The notes beneath the pieces were generated by a model. That model searched no databases. It was not told where the DNA came from and was given only the letters and a program-made list of their open reading frames with translations. From CAZUYC01 sp964624475 (GTDB taxonomy: Bacteria > Myxococcota_A > UBA9160 > SMWR01), in NCBI GenBank assembly GCA_964624475.1, contig CAZUYC010000015.1, positions 1-64,000 on the forward strand: a stretch of 64,000 bases of DNA, written 5' to 3'. This document shows positions 25,441 through 34,369 of the stretch, piece after piece (within the stretch, counting starts at the first letter, position 1; each line of letters begins with the position of its first letter). The position numbers and the translations under genes are program-made.

Positions 25441-27462
25441 CCCGGTCCCCGGCTCCCGGGGATGCGGCCCGCCGTCCAGCCGGGAGAGGGCCGCGGCGTG
25501 CCCCTGCTCCGCCGCCCTGCGGTACCAGCGCGCGGCCTCGGCGTCGTCCTGCGGCACGCCCCGGCCGGTGGCGTGCATAAAGCCGAGGTTGTACTGGGCG
25601 TCGGCGTTGCCCTGCTCGGCCGCCTTGCGGTACCAGCGCGCGGCCTCGGCGTCGTCCTGCGGCACGCCCCGGCCCATGGCGTGCAGCAACCCCAGGTTGA
25701 ACTGGGCTTCGGCGTGCCCCTGCTCGGCCGCCTTGCGGCACCAGCGCGCGGCCTCGGCGTCGTCCTGCGGCACGCCCCGGCCCGTGGCGTGCAGCACCCC
25801 CAGGTCGGACTGCGCCGCGGCGTGCCCCTGCTCGGCCGCCTTGCGGTACCAGCGCGCAGCCTCGGCGTCGTCCTGCAGGACGCCCTGCCCGGCGGTGTAG
25901 AGCGCGCCCAGCGCGAACTGCGCATGCGCATTGCCCTGCTCGGCCGCCCGGCGGTACCAGCGCGCGGCCTCGGCGACGTCCTGCACCACGCCCTCGCCCC
26001 GCGCGTACATCCCCGCCAGGTTCAGCTGCGCGGCGTCGTAATTCTGATCCGCCCCCCGGCGGTACCAGCGGACGGCCTCGGCGTCGTCCTTGGCCACACC
26101 CTCGCCGGTCGCGTAGAGCACGCCCAGGTTGGACTGGCCCACGGCGTCCCCGCGTTCCGCGGCCTCCCGAAAGTGCGAGAGGGCCTCCCCGACCCGTCCC
26201 TCGAAGAGCGACGCAAAGCCCAGCCGGTTGTGGCGCGCCAGGTCCTGATCGGCCCGGGTCTGCCCCTGGACCACCGCGAAGACCAGCGCCCACACCGACA
26301 CGTAGGCGAGGTACCGGCGCCGCGGCGCCCATGCGGCGAGCAGCCTCGTGGGATCGAAGCGCCTCAGGGCCGGCGAGCCGACCGCGCGGTCGATCGCCTG
26401 GATCGTCGTGTTCAGGATCGGCACCACCAGCAGCTTGTCGTAGAAGCTGTGGGCACCGACGTGCTCGAGGAAGGCGTAGGTCGCCACCACGCTCGCTCCG
26501 TACAGGACTCCGAAGGCGATGCGCCCCAGGTCGCTGCGGGGCGAGGTGGAAGGGTCGGTGAAGAGCAGGTGCATGCCGAGGAAGGTCGCGATCGGGATGT
26601 AGGTCCCGAAGACGAAGCCGGTGCCCGCCGCCGCGTGGAGGAGGATCAAGGCGTAGGTCGTCGCCACCGCGGACATCGTCATCAGCGTGACGCCGAAGAG
26701 GAGCTGCCCGGGCAGCCCGGCCAAGAAGATCCACATGTAGATGTAGGGGGGATAGAGCTGCGTGTCGGCGATCTCCTGGCCCCAGGTGACGTGCGTCGAG
26801 CCGGTCAGGAGCAGGACCACCGAGAAGAGCGACAGGGGCAGCGCCGAGGGGTTGAAGACGTGCACCCGCCGCCCGTCCTTGCTCCAGCGGATCAGCTCCT
26901 TGGCGGCGAAGCCCAGCGCCACCAGCAGGAACTGGAGGAAGAACCACTCCGGCTTGAACCAGAGGAAGAGGTTGATGCTGAGGACGATCGGGAACGGGCC
27001 GAATCCGAGCGTGTGGGAGTCGCGGCGGGACCAGACCAGCAGCGACTCGAAGGCGTAGGCGAAGACCAGCTGCGCCGCAATCAGGTCCGCGGAGTCGTAG
27101 ACCTGGCGCCAGTACCAGCCCCAGTAGGCGAAGACCGAGAGCTGCGCGCAGGCCTGCACGTAGTGCTGGCTGCGCGGCACCACCTCGAGGGTGAGGCTGC
27201 GGCCGCGGCGGAGCGCCGCGGCGAGGAGCGCGGCGGTCCAGACGAGCAGCGCCGCGCCCGCGCTCCAGAACGACCAGACCAGGGCCGGGTCCCGCCGAGC
27301 CGACGGCAGCCAGGCGAAGGCGAAGAGCAGCGAGGCGAGGCACAGGGGCAGGCCGAGGGCCCGCGCCGGGTGCACGCCTTCGAAGCGCGCGACCGGCGGC
27401 ACCCGCGCCGCCTCCTGCTTCGCCACGGACATGGTCCCACTCACTTCAGCGAGCGCCGCCAT
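25435..27462 (-). CDS. RnfD/NqrB-like membrane domain fused to Sel1 repeats
   Basis: 675 residues. Residues about 25-420 form a polytopic membrane domain with features of RnfD/NqrB-like proteins: LSINLFLWFKPEWFFLQFLL, VHVFNPSALPLSLFSVVLLL and TDPSTSPRSDLGRI. The tail is six Sel1/TPR units of 36 residues (consensus AQYNLGxxxATGxGVPQDDAEAARWYRKAAEQG, given here in two parts: AQYNLG and GVPQDDAEAARWYRKAAEQG). The DSTSPRS-type loop is where RnfD/NqrB carry covalent flavin on a threonine; here the sequence is DPSTSPRS, so a flavin site is possible but unproven. No other rnf/nqr genes are present. The ATG at 27432 is an alternative start. The extreme C-terminus overlaps the IS91 scrap. Confidence 0.85.
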   Translation of the reverse strand: MAALAEVSGTMSVAKQEAARVPPVARFEGVHPARALGLPLCLASLLFAFAWLPSARRDPALVWSFWSAGAALLVWTAALLAAALRRGRSLTLEVVPRSQHYVQACAQLSVFAYWGWYWRQVYDSADLIAAQLVFAYAFESLLVWSRRDSHTLGFGPFPIVLSINLFLWFKPEWFFLQFLLVALGFAAKELIRWSKDGRRVHVFNPSALPLSLFSVVLLLTGSTHVTWGQEIADTQLYPPYIYMWIFLAGLPGQLLFGVTLMTMSAVATTYALILLHAAAGTGFVFGTYIPIATFLGMHLLFTDPSTSPRSDLGRIAFGVLYGASVVATYAFLEHVGAHSFYDKLLVVPILNTTIQAIDRAVGSPALRRFDPTRLLAAWAPRRRYLAYVSVWALVFAVVQGQTRADQDLARHNRLGFASLFEGRVGEALSHFREAAERGDAVGQSNLGVLYATGEGVAKDDAEAVRWYRRGADQNYDAAQLNLAGMYARGEGVVQDVAEAARWYRRAAEQGNAHAQFALGALYTAGQGVLQDDAEAARWYRKAAEQGHAAAQSDLGVLHATGRGVPQDDAEAARWCRKAAEQGHAEAQFNLGLLHAMGRGVPQDDAEAARWYRKAAEQGNADAQYNLGFMHATGRGVPQDDAEAARWYRRAAEQGHAAALSRLDGGPHPREPGTGP
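25493..26145 (-). repeat. 108-bp tandem repeats encoding Sel1 units
   Basis: Six direct repeats with a 108-bp period. The four nearest the 3' end of the gene share long identical DNA stretches such as CTGCGGCACGCCCCGGCC (plus strand). The DNA identity is higher than the protein needs, so recent duplication or gene conversion is likely and copy number may vary between strains. Confidence 0.85.
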
Positions 27463-27672
27463 GATACCGGCCGGCGGGCCCGGCGTGAACCGGATGGGCG
27501 CGGCACTGCGGGGTCCTGCCGCGGCGGGCTCCGCTCAGAGGAAGCCGCGGCTCACGTGCACGAGGCGCTCGTAGGCGGCCGAGGTGGTCGCGCACAGGGC
27601 CTCGGGGGTTCCGAACTCGCCCGCAACTTCGTCGGGCCGGGGGAGGGACTGGGAGGACGCGGAGCCGATGGC

Positions 27673-29373
27673 TCAGATCTGTTGCAGCTCGAGCCGCCAC
27701 TCGACCAGACGCTCTTCGACCTCCTTGCGACTCATCTTGCGATTCTCGACGTGGCTGTAGGGAGGACCGAGCTCCAATGCGCGTTCCATCGAGCCGATGG
27801 CCTCGGCCAACGATCGGCGTTTCTCCTCGCGCAGCCGCTCGTCGGTCGTGCCGAGCTGTCCGGCGAGCCACACCCTGGCCGTCCCGATGATGTAGAGCAG
27901 GTCGGCCCGGTAGGTGTAGTGCTTGGCGCGAGGCCGGATCCGGATCATCGCGGTCTCGACCTCCAGCTGGGCCTCCATAGCCGAGATGGCCGCCTGGGCG
28001 GCGCCCGGAGTGGAGGCCTCGAGGGCGTGGCCGAGCGGCGCGCGGCGGACGGAGTCTCCTGCGAGGACCCAGAACGTGACGCTCGAGAGCAGGATCGCCG
28101 GCACGAAGTAGAGACATTGCCGAAGGAACGCTTCCCGCGCCGTCGAGCGGGACACCCCTTCCCACCACGAATGCGCCGGGGCCCTGCTCTCCGTCCGCAG
28201 GATCCCCAGGTTCTCTTGGTTCTCCTTGTGGCGCACCTTCCAGATGAATCCGTCGAAATAGTAATGCGTGAGCGTCGACGTGAAGCCCACGGCGAAGATA
28301 ACGCCCATGAACCAACGCGCGCCCATGTGAAGGCCATCGCCGCCGGACTCGATGTTGAACCGATTCGATTGCAGGAACGTGAGGATGAAACCGTAGAGGA
28401 GACAGGCGAGGACGAATGCGCTGGCCACGTTCCAGCCGCCACGGCTGAAAAGCTCCTGGAAGATGCCGGACCGCGCGGCGCCTTCGCGGCGAGACAGACC
28501 TCGATTGTACTTCCATACGATCGCCAGATACTGCGTCACGTGCACCATGCCCAGCACGGCGAATCCCAGGGCGAAGTTCCAATCGGGAACCAGTGCGGTG
28601 ATCAGGGAATTCGGCACGTACGTCAGATACATCACTCCAAAGGTGATGATGACCAGCATCACCTTCGCGCGGCTGACGAAGTGACTCTGGGCGCGACAGA
28701 AGGCGAGATAGCCCAGGTAGGCGACGGTCGCGGCCAGGGCGGCGACCAAGCAGAGCGCCTGCACGACCTGATAGACTCCGCCGTCGAGCAGGAACAGGAT
28801 CGGGAAGCCGTGGAAGCGGTAGCTCTCGTACAACAGGTTCGGCAACCAGTCGAGCGTCGCCACCATGATGAAGATGAACCAGGTGCTGCAGATCATGAGG
28901 TCCATTCGCGAAGCCACCGCGCGGCGCACCTGGTTGTTGCGGTCGTAGATCCGCATGAACCCGTAATGTTGCATCAGGAAATGCCAAGGGTCCCAGAGCT
29001 GCAGAATGATCATCAGATACAGAACGTTGGTCATGTCGTAGCCGCCGAGCACGACATACGCCGCCACGCACATCGCCAACGAGAAGGGCAGCACCGGACC
29101 GAGCAGGAGGCTCCAGCGAAACCGCCGCATCAGGTCTCGATCGCCATAGATGCGAATGAAGGTCGGGAGATGATGTGCGACGTTGAAGACCGCGAAGATC
29201 GTCAGCACGACTGCGGGGCCGAACCACAGCACGAAGGCGAGGGCCCAGACCAACGAGATCAGGGGCGCGGCGATGATGAACAGGCCGTCCGACCGCCGGT
29301 CGATCACCCAATTCTGTTGGGTGCGCCGTTGGATGCGCGCTGAAGGGGACGCCTCAACGGTGGTCGACGTCAT
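27673..29373 (-). CDS. Histidine-rich polytopic membrane protein, unknown function
   Basis: 566 residues with about nine to eleven membrane spans, then a soluble C-terminal tail of about 110 residues with helical, TPR-like sequence. Conserved-looking histidines sit in or next to spans: H67/H68 in AHHLPTFIRIYGDRD, H131/H136 in LWDPWHFLMQHYGFMRIYDR, GMVHVTQYLAIVWKYNRG and THYYFDGFIWKVRHKENQ. The arrangement is reminiscent of membrane di-metal or Brp/Blh-type carotenoid oxygenases, but no confident family can be named. The ATG at 29373 was chosen over an upstream ATG because the hydrophobic domain starts soon after it. Isolated gene: 300 bp of apparently non-coding or degenerate sequence lies on each side. 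Confidence 0.8.
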   Translation of the reverse strand: MTSTTVEASPSARIQRRTQQNWVIDRRSDGLFIIAAPLISLVWALAFVLWFGPAVVLTIFAVFNVAHHLPTFIRIYGDRDLMRRFRWSLLLGPVLPFSLAMCVAAYVVLGGYDMTNVLYLMIILQLWDPWHFLMQHYGFMRIYDRNNQVRRAVASRMDLMICSTWFIFIMVATLDWLPNLLYESYRFHGFPILFLLDGGVYQVVQALCLVAALAATVAYLGYLAFCRAQSHFVSRAKVMLVIITFGVMYLTYVPNSLITALVPDWNFALGFAVLGMVHVTQYLAIVWKYNRGLSRREGAARSGIFQELFSRGGWNVASAFVLACLLYGFILTFLQSNRFNIESGGDGLHMGARWFMGVIFAVGFTSTLTHYYFDGFIWKVRHKENQENLGILRTESRAPAHSWWEGVSRSTAREAFLRQCLYFVPAILLSSVTFWVLAGDSVRRAPLGHALEASTPGAAQAAISAMEAQLEVETAMIRIRPRAKHYTYRADLLYIIGTARVWLAGQLGTTDERLREEKRRSLAEAIGSMERALELGPPYSHVENRKMSRKEVEERLVEWRLELQQI

Positions 29374-29535
29374 GCTCGACGACTCGCCTGCCCGTATCCC
29401 GAGCGTGTGGAAGTATCGCGCGCCTGCGTCGGGTGGGGCAAGCCGCAGGCGATGGCACCCCACGAGCACCGGGCGCGCCCGTCGACACGTCGGCGCGTGG
29501 AGCATGGGCATCGGGATGGGCGGCCTCGGGGCGGG

Positions 29536-30295
29536 CTAGGGCCAGGGAAGCTTACGGGCGAGCAGGTCGTCATAGGTTTCGCGCCGCACCACCGCGCCGC
29601 AACGCCGGCGCGGCAGAAGACGACGGCCGGCCGCAGGGCGCCATTGTAGTGGTTGACGAGCGTGTGCGTGTAGGCGCCCGTCATCGGCATCGCGACCAGG
29701 TCACCCGGCCTGGGATCGTGGAGGGGTACCTGGGTAGCGAGCCGGTCGCCCGATTCGCAGTGCCGCCCCACCAGCTCGACGGGGTCGCCGCCTCCGACGC
29801 GTCCGACGAGGGTCGCGTCGAAGCGGTGCCCCATGTAGACCGAGGCCTCGAAGTTGTCGGCGATGCCGCCGTCGACGGCGACGAAGGTGGGCTCGCCTCT
29901 TTTCACGGTGACGATCCGGTAGACCGTCGTGGTCGACCTCGCCACGAGCGAGCGGCCGGGCTCGAGCACGATGCGGGCCGCGTCGGGTAGGAAGCGGCTC
30001 GCGGCCCCGGTGACGGCGTCGAGATAGCGGTCCAGGTCGGGCGCCGGTTCGCCGCGCCGGTACTGGACGCCGAGCCCGCCGCCGAGGTCGTAGACGTCGA
30101 ACGCGCCGAGCCGGGCGATCACCTCGATGGCCTCGGCGTACGGCTCCAGGTGGAGGATCTGCGACCCGAGGTGCGGGTTCCGAACGCGCCCGCGACGTCG
30201 TCGAGCCGGCAGCCGCCGACCAGGAGCGAGCCATCCTCGGCGAGGCGCGTGGTGTCCGGGAAGAGCGCCAGCAGGTCCTCGACGTCGGATCCCAT
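29536..30295 (-). pseudogene. Decayed diaminopimelate decarboxylase (lysA-like)
   Basis: Three frames together read as one damaged decarboxylase. From the ATG at 30295 the first frame gives VEDLLALFPDTTRLAEDG then LLVGGCRLDDVAGAFGT, a normal N-terminus. The frame then jumps to NPHLGSQILHLEPYAEAI, which belongs about 150 residues further on, so the PLP-lysine region is deleted. The rest of this frame (DVYDLGGGLGVQY, LEPGRSLVA, MTGAYTHTLVNHYNG) is a good LysA C-terminal domain up to VVFCRAGVA. A second frameshift near 29600 moves to VVRRETYDDLLARKLPWP and a stop at 29536. It cannot make active enzyme. An intact copy must exist elsewhere if lysine is made. Confidence 0.85.
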
Positions 30296-30337
30296 GTCGC
30301 GACCGGTTTCCGTGACGGCCCTGACTCGGGGAAAAAG

Positions 30338-30368
30338 TCGACACGCGGGCCGTCGGCCAGTTTATACT
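30338..30368 (+). promoter_or_regulatory. Candidate promoter for the barrel gene
   Basis: TCGACA (30338-30343) and TATACT (30363-30368) are spaced by 19 bases, about 60 bp before the TTG start at 30431. The -10 box is good; the -35 box and spacing are imperfect. The segment is unusually AT-rich for this region. Confidence 0.35.
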
Positions 30369-30430
30369 CTTGCGACCCGGGTCGGGCCGAGGAGTGCCCC
30401 AAGGGGATTCGAACGCGCGAGGAGCCGGGA

Positions 30431-31477
30431 TTGACTCAGTTTTCCCTCGAATTCCGGTCGGTCGAGACCGCGCTGGCGCGGGCGGCCGGGCGACCCGCGC
30501 CCATCCTGGCCCGCCGGGGGGCAGCGCTGCTCCTGGCCCTGTGCCTCCTGGGGCAGAGCGCCGGGGCGCGCGAGGAGTGGGTCGACAGGGAGCCCCGCTG
30601 GATCCCGTCTCTCCACTTCGGATTCGACGCCTTCGAATACGACACGCAAGCGAGCGTCCTGAACCAGATCAATCCGCCCAGACAAGCGGGGACCCAGAAC
30701 GACGGATCCCGCCTGATCATGCTCCAGTTCGGTGGTGAGGTGATGGGGCCGCTGTTCAAGGGGCTGCCGGGTCGCCCGCGCCTCTTCGCCCAGGCGGGAG
30801 CGCAGTGGAGCCCCTTCGCGAGCGACAACGTCTTCGAGCTCGGCGTTGGGGGAAACACGGCGGCCCACATCAGCGGATATCAGCAAGTCCTGGCACGCGA
30901 CGAGGCCCGGGGATGCCAGGGCGCGGGCTGCCCTCCTCGTCCCGAGATCTTCAGCGGAGAAGGGAGCGAGATCGACGCGAATTTCCTGAATCCATCCTGG
31001 AACGCCGCGTTGGGCGTCGCCTTCACCTTTCCCGTGGCCGAGTCCCTGTTGCTGCGGGTGAAGCCCTCGATCGCCTACAACCTCGATCGGATCGAGCTCT
31101 CCGGAACGATCACGACGGTGGTCGACACCGGCGAAACCATGTTCCTACCAGTTGCGAACCCGCCTCCGCCCCATCCAGCACCCTGCATCGGGAACAGCTG
31201 CCCCGTGCCGGTGTTCGAGATCCATCGGGGCTCCGCGAGCGACAGCATCACCCAGCACAGCCTCGGGCCGGGGCTCGAGCTGGAGCTGGTCCTGTTCCGC
31301 GGGGTCCGGCCGATCCGGGCCTCGCTCTACGCGGATACCCGCTTCCTGTGGCTGCTCGGCGACCGCACCACGGAGTTCTCGGGCTCCGTCGCATCCTACG
31401 AGGTTCGCAGGGACCCGTTCGCGATCCGGGGTGGCGCCGGATTCCGATTCAGCTGGATGGGATCCGGCGGACGCTGA
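30431..31477 (+). CDS. Putative outer-membrane beta-barrel protein
   Basis: 348 residues. The TTG start follows GAGGAGCCGGGA. A long N-terminal region leads to a signal-like segment (GAALLLALCLLGQSAGA), and the mature part starts REEWVDREPRWIP. Alternating hydrophobic strands with glycine and aromatic girdle residues follow: SLHFGFDAFEYDTQ, RLFAQAGAQWSPF, NAALGVAFTFPVAESLLLRV, LYADTRFLWLLG and FAIRGGAGFRFSWMG. This fits an 8- to 12-strand barrel. Two cysteine pairs (GCQGAGC, CIGNSC) are in predicted loops. No family was recognised. The last strand ends six residues before the C-terminus rather than in a terminal phenylalanine. Single gene, convergent with the sulfatase. Confidence 0.72.
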   Translation: MTQFSLEFRSVETALARAAGRPAPILARRGAALLLALCLLGQSAGAREEWVDREPRWIPSLHFGFDAFEYDTQASVLNQINPPRQAGTQNDGSRLIMLQFGGEVMGPLFKGLPGRPRLFAQAGAQWSPFASDNVFELGVGGNTAAHISGYQQVLARDEARGCQGAGCPPRPEIFSGEGSEIDANFLNPSWNAALGVAFTFPVAESLLLRVKPSIAYNLDRIELSGTITTVVDTGETMFLPVANPPPPHPAPCIGNSCPVPVFEIHRGSASDSITQHSLGPGLELELVLFRGVRPIRASLYADTRFLWLLGDRTTEFSGSVASYEVRRDPFAIRGGAGFRFSWMGSGGR

Positions 31478-31493
31478 GCGAGGCGCCCCTCGC
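31478..31493. terminator. Candidate bidirectional terminator hairpin
   Basis: A 6-bp stem, GCGAGG-CGCC-CCTCGC, lies in the 23-bp gap between two convergent stops. There is no T-run on either side, so it may only slow polymerase or protect 3' ends. Confidence 0.3.
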
Positions 31494-31500
31494 CGGGACC

Positions 31501-32934
31501 TCAGCGCACCCCGTAGCCCAGGGCGCGCAGCTGGTTCAGCTGCATCTCGTCGATCTCGACGCTGGGCGCGTCCCCTCCCCAGGGCGGAGGCCGACTCCGG
31601 AGATAGGTGCTGGCCTTCTCGCTCAGAGCCCCGATCAGCTCGGGCCGCTCCCCCGCGAGATCCCGCTGCTCGCGGGGATCCTCCCACTTGTCGTAGAGCT
31701 CCGAGCGCTTCGGCGCCGCCGCGCGATAGATGAGGCGCCAGCGTCCCTCGTTCATGGCCACCATGGGGCGAGGCCGCTGCTCCGTCCTCCCCCAGCTCTG
31801 GTCGATCTGCGCGAACGCTACGCCATCGCCGGCGGGCTCCGCCTCGCCCCCCGCCGCGGCGACGATCTGCGGCACGAGCGATCGCCCGTCCGCGTCGGGG
31901 AGCGGGGGCAGGCCCACGAGCTCCAGCACGGTGGGCCAGAGATCCACGTTCTCCGAGCGCGCCTCGACGACGATCCCGGGCTCGAGCCGGAAGGGGAAGC
32001 TCAGGATGAACGGAGTCTGGGTCACCTCGCCGTACACGTCCCGGGCATGCCCTTCGCCATCGTGCTCGCCGAACGCCTCGCCGTGGTCGGCAGCGAACAC
32101 GATGAGCGTGCGCTCGCGCAGGCCGCGCTGCGCCAGCTCGGCGAACAGGTGCCCGAGGAGGCTGTCGACCCAGCGGATCGAGTTGTCGTAGGAGTCCGAG
32201 TAGCTCGTGCCGAAGAGCGCGGCGTCCTCGGAGTAGGAGTACTGATGGACGTCCATCAGGTGCAGGTAGAGGAACCAGCGCTCGTGGCCATGGGCGCGCA
32301 GGAACTCGAGGGCGGAGACGAGGATATCGGCGTCGTCGCCCTCGAGCCCGATGTTCGGGGTCTCGAGGCGCCGGATCCGGGCGTGGTCGCGCCGCTGGGA
32401 GCGCGGGCTCAGGTAGATCTCGAAGCCCTGGGAGAAGCCGAAGTTCGCGGCGATCCAGCCGTTCCTCCAGATTCCCGCGGTGCGGAACCCCGCCTCCTGG
32501 AAGATCTCCGCGGGCATGCGCGCGTCCGGAGAGATCGCGTCGTAGGCGCGCAACACGCGCGTTCGAACCGGATAGAGCCCCGTCCAGAGCGACGCCATCG
32601 AGCACTTCGTCCAGGACGACTGGGAGACCTGCTGTGCGAAGCGGATGCCGGTCGCCGCGAGCGCGTCGAGGTTCGGGCTGGTCTCGCGCTCGTATCCGTA
32701 GGCGTGGAGCCGGTCCGCCCGCAGCGTGTCGACGAGGATGAAGAGCACGTTCAGGTCGCTGCGGGCCCGCAGGGCGAGCAGGTCGTCGAGCGCGCCGCGC
32801 GGGCGCGGGTCCGCATCGACGCCGCCGACGCCCAGGCGATGCAGGCCGGCGGCGATCAGGGCGGCCGCGGCGACGGCCGCGAGCACCCCCCACATCCGCC
32901 GGTGCGCTCTCGCTCTGCGCTCGGGCTCGCTCAT
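31501..32934 (-). CDS. Sulfatase-fold hydrolase, membrane-anchored, atypical active site
   Basis: 477 residues with an N-terminal membrane anchor (MWGVLAAVAAAALIAAGL). The alkaline-phosphatase/sulfatase fold is shown by VLFILVDTLRADRLHAYGY with the metal aspartates, LYLHLMDVHQYSY, VFAADHGEAFGEHD, and ELYDKWEDPREQRDL near the end. The formylglycine site should read C-x-P-S-R before LxTGLYP. Here it is SSWTKCSMASLWTGLYP: no proline or arginine, and the cysteine is two residues too close. It is therefore either a phosphoesterase-like member or a sulfatase working without the classical motif. The substrate is unknown. Its ATG is 100 bp from the PEP-CTERM gene's stop. Confidence 0.83.
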   Translation of the reverse strand: MSEPERRARAHRRMWGVLAAVAAAALIAAGLHRLGVGGVDADPRPRGALDDLLALRARSDLNVLFILVDTLRADRLHAYGYERETSPNLDALAATGIRFAQQVSQSSWTKCSMASLWTGLYPVRTRVLRAYDAISPDARMPAEIFQEAGFRTAGIWRNGWIAANFGFSQGFEIYLSPRSQRRDHARIRRLETPNIGLEGDDADILVSALEFLRAHGHERWFLYLHLMDVHQYSYSEDAALFGTSYSDSYDNSIRWVDSLLGHLFAELAQRGLRERTLIVFAADHGEAFGEHDGEGHARDVYGEVTQTPFILSFPFRLEPGIVVEARSENVDLWPTVLELVGLPPLPDADGRSLVPQIVAAAGGEAEPAGDGVAFAQIDQSWGRTEQRPRPMVAMNEGRWRLIYRAAAPKRSELYDKWEDPREQRDLAGERPELIGALSEKASTYLRSRPPPWGGDAPSVEIDEMQLNQLRALGYGVR

Positions 32935-33034
32935 CTCGTTTGGAAGCTAGGATGAACCCCCGCGCCTCCGCCAGGCGGAGGGGGTCGCCCACCTCGCCGC
33001 CGCGGCCGGATGCGGCGCGCGTAGCGCGCGCGGA

Positions 33035-34333
33035 TCAGCGCCTCCGCAGGCGAGCCAGGCCCACCAGGCCCGCGATCCCGGCCGCCAGCAGCACCACCCC
33101 CCCCGGCTCCGGCAGGAACATCACCTTCATCGATTGAATCCTGAACGCCTGGAAGTTGGTGATGATGTTGTTGGGATCCTGGCTGTCTCTCAGGTAGTTA
33201 TGGCGGAGTCTCGGGCGAACCAGTGACAGGATTCGGGTCGGGTACACGCTGCCCATGTAGCCGATCTTGTTGGAGGGGGTCATGGCCGGCGCCTTGTCGT
33301 CGCCACCGGTCTGCGTCAGTCGGGTGAGGTAGGTGCCGAGCCCCTGATACCCCTCGACCCTTCCGCTCGTCCACGGGACGAGCAGAGCCAGATAGTGGGC
33401 CTGCGCCGAGACGTAGTTCATGGTGTAAGGGGCCGTGGCGTCGCACTTGCAACCCGCTGTCCGGGGGTAGGGGCCCGTCTGGCAAGAGGGGGTGGCAAGG
33501 CACTGCTTGTGTATTTGGAAATCCGTCAACAGGAAGCGCGTCACCGGGCCGCTCGAAGTGACCTCACCGAGGTTCGTGGTGTCGCTCGAGGGCGGCCCGA
33601 TGGTGCCCCCATACGCCCTGAAGTAGTCCGGCTTGAACTTGGTGATGAACTGATAGAAGTTGCCGTTGGGGCCGAAGAGGATCCGCATCGTGCCGCTGAA
33701 TTTGTTCGGTCCCGGCGTGACCTGGATGGATCCAGCCCGCTTGAAGTCGTACCTTCCGCTGAAGGCGGTGGTCGGGGTGACCGGGGCGCCCGTCCCGAGG
33801 TTCGGCAGGCCGGTATCCATCCCCATCTTCGTGTTGTCGCCGAACGGCAGCTTGTTTCCATTCGTCGTCGGGAAGACCACGGTGGTGACGGCCGTGGGCC
33901 CGGGGAAACCCATCGAGGCCCCGCCCGCCCCGAAGCGCCCCTGCCCGTTGTAGTTGGAGGAGATCCCGCCAGATATGGGATAGCCCATGAAGCACATCCC
34001 TTGGTCGTAGTCGCCGCAATAGGCGATGTCGTAGTATTGGATGAAGCTCTTCGGAAGCACGACCTGGTTCGCGGTCTTGAACACATAGGCCGTCGCGGGC
34101 GCGTACATCACCGTTGCGTACGGTTTTGATTTCATCCCCATTACCGTCATCGCATACTTGGTCTGGGGGGGCTGGCTGGATGGATCGGGGATGGCGAAGA
34201 CGCTCAAGAAACTCCGCTGCACCCGGAACAACGCCTTCGACGCTTGCGCGGGGTGCGGGACTAAGAGCAGCGCAGCCACTACGCCGAGAGCGACGAGAGC
34301 GACGATCCTCTGACTCGACTTGAGCGGCCTCAT
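33035..34333 (-). CDS. PEP-CTERM sorting-domain protein
   Basis: 432 residues. The N-terminus is a signal peptide (RIVALVALGVVAALLLVPHPAQA). The C-terminus is a complete PEP-CTERM tail: FLPEPGGVVLLAAGIAGLVG, then LARLRRR. This tail is the recognition site for exosortase, which cleaves at the PEP motif and delivers the protein to the surface or exopolysaccharide. The middle is glycine, serine and threonine rich with aromatic strands (GGISSNYNGQGRFGAGGASM) and several cysteines (CGDYDQGMC; CLATPSCQ; GCKCD), like other secreted PEP-CTERM proteins. The ATG at 34333 follows GGAGGGG. No exosortase gene is in the window. The divergent neighbour, 36 bp away, is a PrsT-like TPR protein. Confidence 0.88.
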   Translation of the reverse strand: MRPLKSSQRIVALVALGVVAALLLVPHPAQASKALFRVQRSFLSVFAIPDPSSQPPQTKYAMTVMGMKSKPYATVMYAPATAYVFKTANQVVLPKSFIQYYDIAYCGDYDQGMCFMGYPISGGISSNYNGQGRFGAGGASMGFPGPTAVTTVVFPTTNGNKLPFGDNTKMGMDTGLPNLGTGAPVTPTTAFSGRYDFKRAGSIQVTPGPNKFSGTMRILFGPNGNFYQFITKFKPDYFRAYGGTIGPPSSDTTNLGEVTSSGPVTRFLLTDFQIHKQCLATPSCQTGPYPRTAGCKCDATAPYTMNYVSAQAHYLALLVPWTSGRVEGYQGLGTYLTRLTQTGGDDKAPAMTPSNKIGYMGSVYPTRILSLVRPRLRHNYLRDSQDPNNIITNFQAFRIQSMKVMFLPEPGGVVLLAAGIAGLVGLARLRRR

Positions 34334-34369
34334 GTAGACTACCCCTCCGGGTGGTTCGCGACGCATCCC

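Noticed and set aside
27535..27672. Minus-strand frame ending at 27535 that reads ALCATTSAAYERLVHVSRGF
   Set aside because: It looks partly protein-like, but no start or family was found and only about 45 codons are open.
30400..30425. Possible tRNA T-loop (GGATTCGAAC on plus strand)
   Set aside because: The bases flanking the TTCGAAT core do not pair as a T-stem, and no acceptor or anticodon arm could be found.
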